Assembly (NCBI GenBank): GCA_030828025.1
Contig: JAURDG010000023.1
Coordinates: 1-11,862, forward strand
DNA length: 11,862 nucleotides
Direction: 5' to 3'
Origin: Flavobacteriaceae bacterium
Lineage (GTDB): Bacteria > Bacteroidota > Bacteroidia > Flavobacteriales > Flavobacteriaceae
Below the pieces are notes generated by a model, which had not been told where the DNA came from, made no database searches, and saw only the letters and a list, made by a program, of their open reading frames with translations. The position numbers and the translations under genes are program-made. Positions 6,793 to 11,862 of the stretch are shown piece by piece. Each line of letters starts with the position of its first letter. Within the stretch, counting starts at the first letter, position 1.

Positions 6793-6804
6793 TAACGACC
6801 TTTG
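6775..6804 (+). promoter_or_regulatory. Bacteroidota-type promoter for ATPase-recQ-fmt-yqgE
   Basis: On the plus strand TTTG (6775-6778), an 18-nt spacer and GACCTTTG (6797-6804) match TTTG-N18-TAnnTTTG with one mismatch in the -7 box. TAT and then ATG 6808 follow, again predicting an almost leaderless mRNA. The -33 box lies within the spacer of the opposing promoter and vice versa, so the two polymerases cannot bind together. Confidence 0.55.
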
Positions 6805-6807
6805 TAT

Positions 6808-7338
6808 ATGCTTGAGCCAAAAAAAATTGTCGTTACTGGTGCTCCGTCAACTGGAAAAACATCGCTTATCCAACGGCTTTTTCACACCGATTTAACCTGC
6901 TTTGAAGAAGGATCACGCAGCATTATAGCTGCTGCGCTAAAAAATGGGGTCGAAAATCCATTTTTAGACCATCCATTGGCGTTTAGCGAGGCACTTTTTG
7001 CCCACCGCCTCAACGATTATTTTGCACCCAAGCAGACAAGCATACATCTTTATGATCGAGGCATACACGATGTCGTGGCCTATTTACTTCACATAGGCGT
7101 TGAGGTTCCTTGTGGTATGCTTGAGGATTGCCATACATTTAAATACGACACTGTATTTGTGCTACCGCCTTGGGAAGCCATTTACACCAAGGACGATGAG
7201 CGCTTGGAATCATTTGAGGAAGCGCAAAAACTCCATGTCACGCTACAGAACACTTACGCTACGTTTGGGATGAACTGTATCGAAATACCTAAGGGCGGAC
7301 TAGCTGAGCGAGAAGCCTTTATAATTGCCCATTTATGA
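6808..7338 (+). CDS. NadR-like P-loop ATPase (AAA_28 type)
   Basis: 176-residue single-domain P-loop protein. Walker A is GAPSTGKTSL (11-20, Lys17, Thr18) directly after the first strand KKIVVT. A Walker B-like HLYDRGIHDV follows at about 91-100, and a lid-like DERLESFEEA with acidic and Arg residues comes near 130-140. This resembles the AAA_28 / NadR ribosylnicotinamide-kinase-like group of small kinases or ATPases. Substrate is unknown. ATG 6808 is preferred over the TTG at 6802 because the -7 box of the promoter overlaps the TTG. The stop overlaps recQ (ATGA), so it is coupled to the helicase. Whether it works with RecQ or is a metabolic kinase that merely shares the operon cannot be told. 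Confidence 0.85.
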   Translation: MLEPKKIVVTGAPSTGKTSLIQRLFHTDLTCFEEGSRSIIAAALKNGVENPFLDHPLAFSEALFAHRLNDYFAPKQTSIHLYDRGIHDVVAYLLHIGVEVPCGMLEDCHTFKYDTVFVLPPWEAIYTKDDERLESFEEAQKLHVTLQNTYATFGMNCIEIPKGGLAEREAFIIAHL

Positions 7339-9188
7339 ATCTGGAAGCCCAACAAATATTACACAAATATTGGGACACAGATAAGTTTCGCCCTGGACAA
7401 CAAGAAGCAATTTCGGCCATAATCGATAAACGAGATACGCTAGTGGTGTTGCCAACAGGAGGCGGCAAAAGCTTATGTTATCAACTTCCAGGACTGCTCC
7501 TTCCGGGTGTGTGTGTCGTGATTAGCCCGCTTATTGCGCTAATGAACGATCAAGTAAATGCCCTTAGCAAAAAAGGGATTCGTGCCATGCATATTTCGGG
7601 GCCCATGTCCGAAGATGAACTCGTTACGGCTTTGGACAATTGCAGGTATGGAGGGTTTGAATTTTTGTATTTATCACCCGAACGCGCGCAACATCCTTTG
7701 GTACAGGAGCGTTTGGCTGGCATGAACCTGTCTGTTTTGGCCATAGATGAAGCCCATTGTATTTCCGAATGGGGGCATGACTTTAGACCCGCTTATCGAG
7801 AAATTCTTCAGCTCAAGCAACTTTTGGTTGAGGTGCCAACCGTAGCCGTTACGGCTACGGCTACGGCTCAAGTTCAGGAGGATATTTGCCAAAATCTGGA
7901 GTTACAAAATCCAAGACGCATCGTCGGTTCGTTTGACCGACCGAACATTTCACTACATGTACTTCACACTTCAAACAAACTTGAAGCCATTTCAGAAGCC
8001 TTACACCCAAAAAAGAGTGCAGCAATTGTTTATGTAGCCACCCGAAAAAATGCGGAATCACTAAGTCAACACCTGAACAATATGGGGCATAACACCAGCT
8101 ATTTTCATGGAGGAGTTGATGATAAGAAAAAACGCATTCATGATTGGATGCAGGAAAAAACTCCCGTCATGGTCGCCACCACCGCCTTTGGCATGGGAAT
8201 AGACAAAGACAATGTAGCACGGGTAGTCCACGCAACTTTGCCCTACAGCTTAGAGCAGTATTACCAAGAAATTGGGCGTTGTGGGCGTGATGGGCATCCT
8301 GCCAAAGCCACTCTCGTGCTTGACAATACAGATGATAAGAAATTAATCAACAGAATCCTATCCGCCATTCCTCATGAAGAGGTCGTTAAAAAAACATACA
8401 AACATCTGTGCCATTATTTTGACATAGCCTATGGCGAACTCCCCGAAACCTTAAAAGAATTTAATCTGAATATGTTCTGTAATCGATATGCACTCAAACC
8501 AAAAACAACCTTTTATGTGCTTGAACAATTGGCACGTGGTCAGGTGCTTACACTAACACAGTACAGCAGTCCAAAGACCAAAGTACAAATTCTCCATCAG
8601 CATAACCAAACCGACAACCCGCTTGTAGATTATTTAATGCGCCATGTGGGCGGAATCACAGATCGATCGCAGACGATTCAACTTCAGGACATCGCAAGGC
8701 GAAGCGCAATACCACTTAATAACTGTATTGATACATTAAGAAATTTGGGGGAAAATGGAACCATAGCACTTGACCAACTCCATGTGGACAGCGCAATACA
8801 GTTTCATGTTCCAAGAGAAGACCAACAGACATTGTTACCCATAGTTAGGGAATTAAAGCACGTTAAAGAAGAAAAAGAGCGTTTGGCCGCTACTGTGTTG
8901 GCGTATGTTAACTGCACTAGCTGTTTACGCAGTCATTTGTTGGGCTATTTTGGCGAACACGCATCAAAAAACTGCGCCAATTGTTCCAATTGTGTAGTTA
9001 AAGACCCAGCCGTAAAAACAGTAGTTAAGGTGCTAAAAAGGTTACTTTCACAAGAAGAAACCTTATCTTTGAGTCAGTTGCATCTTGCGAGCGGTTATAG
9101 TAGGCAAGCGGTTGCCCAAGCCCTTGACTTGATGCTACAAGAAGAAATAATAGAACAACCCGCATTCAATCTATTTAAACGTACATGA
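7335..9188 (+). CDS. recQ: ATP-dependent DNA helicase RecQ
   Basis: 617-residue SF2 3'-5' DNA helicase for recombination and replication-fork repair. Motif 0 is KFRPGQQEAI; motif I is LPTGGGKSLCYQLP (Lys45). Motif Ia is VISPLIALMNDQV, motif II DEAHCISEWGHDFRP (138-152), motif III AVTATAT, motif IV IVYVATRKNAE, motif V TTAFGMGIDKDNV and motif VI QEIGRCGRDG (311-320; Cys where Ala is usual). A zinc site C-x16-C-x2-C-x2-C (C530, C547, C550, C553) sits about 170 residues later than in E. coli RecQ, after a winged-helix-like stretch (about 345-515). An extra Cys527 precedes it. The C-terminus (about 560-617) looks like another small winged helix, and no HRDC domain is evident. This layout is, as I recall, common in Bacteroidota. 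It overlaps the ATPase and fmt by 4 nt each. Confidence 0.97.
   Translation: MNLEAQQILHKYWDTDKFRPGQQEAISAIIDKRDTLVVLPTGGGKSLCYQLPGLLLPGVCVVISPLIALMNDQVNALSKKGIRAMHISGPMSEDELVTALDNCRYGGFEFLYLSPERAQHPLVQERLAGMNLSVLAIDEAHCISEWGHDFRPAYREILQLKQLLVEVPTVAVTATATAQVQEDICQNLELQNPRRIVGSFDRPNISLHVLHTSNKLEAISEALHPKKSAAIVYVATRKNAESLSQHLNNMGHNTSYFHGGVDDKKKRIHDWMQEKTPVMVATTAFGMGIDKDNVARVVHATLPYSLEQYYQEIGRCGRDGHPAKATLVLDNTDDKKLINRILSAIPHEEVVKKTYKHLCHYFDIAYGELPETLKEFNLNMFCNRYALKPKTTFYVLEQLARGQVLTLTQYSSPKTKVQILHQHNQTDNPLVDYLMRHVGGITDRSQTIQLQDIARRSAIPLNNCIDTLRNLGENGTIALDQLHVDSAIQFHVPREDQQTLLPIVRELKHVKEEKERLAATVLAYVNCTSCLRSHLLGYFGEHASKNCANCSNCVVKDPAVKTVVKVLKRLLSQEETLSLSQLHLASGYSRQAVAQALDLMLQEEIIEQPAFNLFKRT
7840..7868 (+). 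repeat. Intragenic hairpin plus triple ACGGCT hexamer repeat in recQ
   Basis: CCGTAGCCGT (7840-7849) and ACGGCTACGG (7851-7860) form a perfect 21-bp palindrome, or a 9-bp GC-rich stem with a TTA loop as RNA. ACGGCT is repeated three times in tandem at 7851-7868, each copy encoding Thr-Ala with identical codons, within helicase motif III (residues 173-178). Confidence 0.75.
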
Positions 9189-10135
9189 GCACATCACTAC
9201 GTGTTATTTATATGGGAACCCCCGAATTTGCCGTTTCGGGACTACGTGCTATTTTGGCTAGTCATCATCAAGTTGTGGGGGTGGTTAGTGCTCCCGACAA
9301 GCCAGCCGGTAGAGGAAAAAAACTTCGTCCATCAGCAATAAAAGAGGAGGCAGTACGTGCCAAGCTACCCCTACTCCAACCGGCCAAACTCAATACACCA
9401 GAAACCATAGATGCGATACAAGCATTAAATCCAGACGTCATTGTAGTGGTTGCCTTTAGAATGTTGCCAAAAGCAATTTGGTCTATTCCCCGGTTAGGCA
9501 CCTTTAACCTACACGCATCATTACTACCACAATACAGAGGAGCTGCGCCAATACATTGGAGCATCATTAATGGTGAAAAAGAAACAGGGTTAACCACTTT
9601 TTTGATTGATGAAAAAATAGATACTGGTGCTATTTTGTTTCAAGAAAAGTTAGCGATACAAAAAGAAGAGACCACGGGAGAATTGAGTTTGCGCATGCAA
9701 GCACTTTCTGGACCATTAATTATCAAGACCTTATCTGCTTTAGCAGATGGGACTGCGCAAAGTAATCCTCAGCAAAATGCTGGAAATTTAATGCCCGCAC
9801 CTAAGCTAAGTCGGGAAAACACGCGAATCAACTGGAGTCTTTCGGGACAGTCAATTGTTAACCTAATACACGGGCTAAACCCTTTCCCAACGGCATGGAG
9901 CATCTTGGAGGCTGAAGCCCAAGAAATCTACATCAAAATTAAACGTGCGCATTTTGTGGCTGGCAATCCCATCCATACACCAGGAGCATTAAGCGTTGAA
10001 GATGACCAATTAAGCATTACAGTAATTGACGGTTATGTGTATGTTGAGGAGCTACAACTGCCAAACAAAAAAAGCATGGAAACCGCAGCACTACTACGTG
10101 GATATCAATTTCCTGCTCATAGTCGATTTAAGTGA
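9185..10135 (+). CDS. fmt: Methionyl-tRNA formyltransferase
   Basis: Formylates initiator Met-tRNA with 10-formyl-tetrahydrofolate in the cytosol. 316 residues, normal length. The N-terminal catalytic domain has MGTPEFAV (10-17), APDKPAGRGKKL, NLHASLLPQYRGAAPIHW (108-125) and DEKIDTGAI. Catalytic N108, H110 and D146 align with E. coli N106, H108 and D144. The C-terminal tRNA-binding OB-like domain (about 205-316) includes PAPKLSRENTRINW and GLNPFPTAW. ATG 9185 gives MSTSLRVIYMGTPEF, as in other Fmt proteins, and overlaps the recQ stop (ATGA). The internal Met10 is part of the conserved strand and is not the start. The TGA overlaps the yqgE ATG by 1 nt. Confidence 0.97.
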   Translation: MSTSLRVIYMGTPEFAVSGLRAILASHHQVVGVVSAPDKPAGRGKKLRPSAIKEEAVRAKLPLLQPAKLNTPETIDAIQALNPDVIVVVAFRMLPKAIWSIPRLGTFNLHASLLPQYRGAAPIHWSIINGEKETGLTTFLIDEKIDTGAILFQEKLAIQKEETTGELSLRMQALSGPLIIKTLSALADGTAQSNPQQNAGNLMPAPKLSRENTRINWSLSGQSIVNLIHGLNPFPTAWSILEAEAQEIYIKIKRAHFVAGNPIHTPGALSVEDDQLSITVIDGYVYVEELQLPNKKSMETAALLRGYQFPAHSRFK

Positions 10136-10665
10136 TGATAGGTAAGCTACTTGTTGCGCGTCCCTCACTGCTTGGCGATCCGTCTTTTGGAAGAGGTGTA
10201 GTGCTTATGGCAGAAAACAGTACATCTGGGGCTATCGGATTTTTGGTCAACCAACCCACGGAATATTCCACAAAAGACTTAATTCCCGAATTTCAAATAG
10301 ATGCGCCTATTTTTCAGGGAGGACCCGTAGATCAAGATCGACTTTTTTTTGTACATACTTCGTCAGCGATTTCAAATACCAAAAAAATTGGGAATCAATT
10401 GTTTTGGGGTGGTGATTTATATGAAATTGAGGCTGCACTATCCTCGGGTAATCTAACACAGGATGGCATTAAGTTTTTTGTTGGGTATGCTGGTTGGGAC
10501 GAAGCGCAACTCAAACGAGAATGCGACGAAGATTCATGGTTATTGGTAAAAAATAACTATGATATTTTTGGCGACACTACAGATTTGTGGCGCCAAATTT
10601 TAAATGATATTGGTGGACAGTTGGCTTTATATGCAGCTGCACCTAGCCATCCTGGGCTGAACTAA
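10135..10665 (+). CDS. yqgE: YqgE/AlgH family protein (DUF179)
   Basis: 176-residue protein of unknown biochemical role. The DUF179 signatures are present: LLVARPSLLGDPSFGRGVVL near the start, GAIGFLVNQPT, IFQGGPVDQDRLFFVHT, and FVGYAGWDEAQLKRECDEDSW. No signal peptide is seen, so it is presumably cytosolic. ATG 10135 is preferred over the GTG at 10132 because it makes a TGATG junction with fmt and begins right at the conserved IGKLLVARP. Last gene of the plus-strand operon. Its final 23 nt overlap the 3' end of the aminotransferase gene on the opposite strand. Confidence 0.95.
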   Translation: MIGKLLVARPSLLGDPSFGRGVVLMAENSTSGAIGFLVNQPTEYSTKDLIPEFQIDAPIFQGGPVDQDRLFFVHTSSAISNTKKIGNQLFWGGDLYEIEAALSSGNLTQDGIKFFVGYAGWDEAQLKRECDEDSWLLVKNNYDIFGDTTDLWRQILNDIGGQLALYAAAPSHPGLN

Positions 10666-11491
10666 CCCATTTATTTAGTGCATTTAACAGTGCTGATGAT
10701 TGCGTGTTTTGATAGTCCGTTCTTCGAAAGTGCGAAACGGCTTGAATGCCTAAAATAGAATTGCTGACAAAAATCTCATCAACTTGTTGCAAGTCAAATG
10801 GCGAAATGGTCTCCTCAACACAATTGATGCCCTCTGTCTTGGCAAGCCGAATCAGTTGCTTCCGCATCACACCTTCCAAACAACCAGAAGAAATTGGGGG
10901 CGTGCGCAAAACCTGACCATCAAAAACAAAGATATTTCCGTTTATAAATTCTACCACCTCTTTGCTATCGTTCACTAAAATTCCGTTGTCGAACCCTTGT
11001 TCTTTCATAAAAACGCTTCCGATAACGTTTAGCGCCCTATTGGTTGATTTAAGGTTGGACAACATGCTTTTTTGAACGTAATAGTCCTTAAACAATTCAA
11101 CTTTATACTCTTTTTTGGCAACATAATGCTCATCAAATAAAGGCTTAGCTTCAATGAGGTATGCTACCTCAGTATTGGTTGGCAAATAGGTTCCGCCGTC
11201 AGCTCTGTAAACAGAAAGGCGCAAACGCCAAGAAGGTGCTTTTACGGCTTGTGCTTCGACAACACGTACGCATTCTTGTTCCAAAAACTCAGGAGTGAAC
11301 GCCATCGGAATAGCCATTCGGAAAATACGCATGGCGGCCATCAACCGAAAGTAATGATCTTCCCAAAAGTGCAAATGACCTTGCCCGTATCTTATGGTTT
11401 CAAAAACAGCATCACCATACAAAAAGGCGCGATTTTGTGCCGAAAATAAAGGAGCAGCTGCAGCTTTTAGTTCGCCGTTATTATTTATCAT
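10643..11491 (-). CDS. Class IV PLP-dependent aminotransferase/lyase (PabC/IlvE-like)
   Basis: 282-residue fold-type IV PLP enzyme. The N-terminal motif is NRAFLYGDAVFETIRY (20-35), with H46 and R49 in the WEDHYFRL segment. The Schiff-base Lys148 sits in NLKSTNRALN and Glu181 in VVEFINGNIF; the 33-residue spacing matches E. coli PabC. The PLP phosphate-binding loop is ISSGCLEGVMR (200-210). Likely aminodeoxychorismate lyase (4-aminobenzoate for folate) or a branched-chain/D-amino-acid transaminase; sequence alone does not settle it, so no symbol is given. A folate role would fit fmt nearby, but that is inference. ATG 11491 lies 4 nt after the START-like gene's stop. The 3' end overlaps yqgE by 23 bp. 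Confidence 0.9.
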   Translation of the reverse strand: MINNNGELKAAAAPLFSAQNRAFLYGDAVFETIRYGQGHLHFWEDHYFRLMAAMRIFRMAIPMAFTPEFLEQECVRVVEAQAVKAPSWRLRLSVYRADGGTYLPTNTEVAYLIEAKPLFDEHYVAKKEYKVELFKDYYVQKSMLSNLKSTNRALNVIGSVFMKEQGFDNGILVNDSKEVVEFINGNIFVFDGQVLRTPPISSGCLEGVMRKQLIRLAKTEGINCVEETISPFDLQQVDEIFVSNSILGIQAVSHFRRTDYQNTQSSALLNALNKWVSSAQDG

Positions 11492-11495
11492 CCTA

Positions 11496-11862
11496 CTATG
11501 AAGAACCTAAAACTTTTTTTAAATCCCCGATTTGACTTTCCCAAAGCATCTTCGCCTCATCCAGTTCATCTTCTTCGGCAAAGTCTGTAACAACTATGGA
11601 TACATCTTGTGTCAATTCATCCACAACTATACGCATTTCGAAAAAGCAATCATCTTGATCGTCTTCGCCATTTTGCCAACGAAAGCGCACAAACTCATTT
11701 GATTTTTTACGCAACAAAACAGCTTCTTCTTCGGAGTCATCCCAAAAAAAGGAATACTTTTCAGAACGTGAATTGACATTATCAGCAAACCACTCAGAAA
11801 GCCCAGATGGCGTGAATAAGTATTGAAATAATAGTTGAGGCGAAGCCTGTATAACAAATTCG
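11496..11862 (-). CDS. START-like (SRPBCC) domain protein, 5' end cut by window edge
   Basis: The frame is open to the last base, with 121 residues visible from EFVIQASPQLLF to KKVLGSS. The TTG at 11717 is internal and not the start. Motifs GLSEWFADNV, KYSFFWDDSEEEAVLL, FVRFRWQNG, FFEMRIVVDELTQDV and VVTDFAEEDE match the Bacteroidota START-like/SRPBCC family (about 125-130 aa, START_2 type). Probably only a handful of N-terminal residues are missing. The fold is a helix-grip hydrophobic cavity; the ligand is unknown. Very acidic overall. It is followed at once by the aminotransferase gene on the same strand, so the two are co-transcribed; from memory this pairing also occurs in other Bacteroidota. 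Confidence 0.9.
   Translation of the reverse strand, partial: EFVIQASPQLLFQYLFTPSGLSEWFADNVNSRSEKYSFFWDDSEEEAVLLRKKSNEFVRFRWQNGEDDQDDCFFEMRIVVDELTQDVSIVVTDFAEEDELDEAKMLWESQIGDLKKVLGSS

Noticed and set aside
6802..6807. TTG start two codons before the ATPase ATG
   Set aside because: The TTG is part of the -7 promoter box; ATG 6808 is adequate.
9268..9597. 109-codon open frame antisense to fmt
   Set aside because: Lies opposite the conserved Fmt catalytic domain, with no recognisable motif; a shadow frame.
10132..10134. GTG start one codon before the yqgE ATG
   Set aside because: ATG 10135 fits the family N-terminus and the TGATG coupling seen elsewhere in the window.
10632..10641. Palindrome TGCAGCTGCA near the yqgE 3' end as a terminator or operator
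   Set aside because: Only a 3-bp stem is possible with a real loop, no T-tract follows, and it encodes ordinary YqgE residues.
11627..11857. 76-codon minus-strand frame near the right edge
   Set aside because: Competes with the START-like reading frame, which stays open to the edge and matches a family; this one does not.
1..11862. tRNA genes, CRISPR arrays, insertion sequences, prophage or att sites
   Set aside because: No cloverleaf, spaced repeats, transposase motifs or terminal inverted repeats were seen, and coding sequence fills nearly all of the window.

Overview
The window looks like part of a Bacteroidota chromosome, probably a marine or aquatic Flavobacteriia-like lineage. Evidence for this: DUF4290 and a START-like SRPBCC protein, both typical of this phylum; a RecQ whose zinc cysteines lie far C-terminal, as in Bacteroidota RecQs; start codons without clear Shine-Dalgarno sequences; and two TAnnTTTG-type -7 boxes with TTTG -33 boxes, the Bacteroidota sigma-factor signature. 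Gene order is extremely tight. By my annotation only 96 of 11,862 bases (3+2+38+49+4) lie outside genes, no gap exceeds 49 bases, and no tRNA, rRNA, mobile element or CRISPR was seen.

Region 1 (1-4465, plus strand) is a light-dependent DNA repair island. In order it holds a class I CPD photolyase (5' end cut by the window), a 49-residue DUF2256 zinc-ribbon protein, a DASH cryptochrome, an iron-sulfur prokaryotic (6-4) photolyase (FeS-BCP/PhrB type) and a basic helix-turn-helix-like TIGR03643 protein. The junctions are -4, -31, -1 and 0 nt, so the five genes are almost certainly one transcript with translational coupling. Three flavoproteins of different subfamilies plus two uncharacterised small proteins make this the most interesting part of the window.

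Region 2 (4469-6758, minus strand) is a putative operon DUF493 -> DUF4290 -> murA. MurA has Asp in place of the usual active-site Cys, which predicts intrinsic fosfomycin resistance. It converges on Region 1 with only 3 bp between stop codons.

A 49-bp divergent intergenic stretch (6759-6807) separates Region 2 from Region 3. It contains two interleaved face-to-face promoters, each placed so that its transcript would be nearly leaderless.

Region 3 (6808-10665, plus strand) is a second tightly coupled operon: NadR-like P-loop ATPase -> recQ -> fmt -> yqgE, joined by ATGA or TGATG overlaps.

Region 4 (10643-11862, minus strand) carries a START-like protein (5' end cut by the window) followed by a class IV PLP aminotransferase (PabC/IlvE type). 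The aminotransferase 3' end overlaps the yqgE 3' end by 23 bp, tail to tail.
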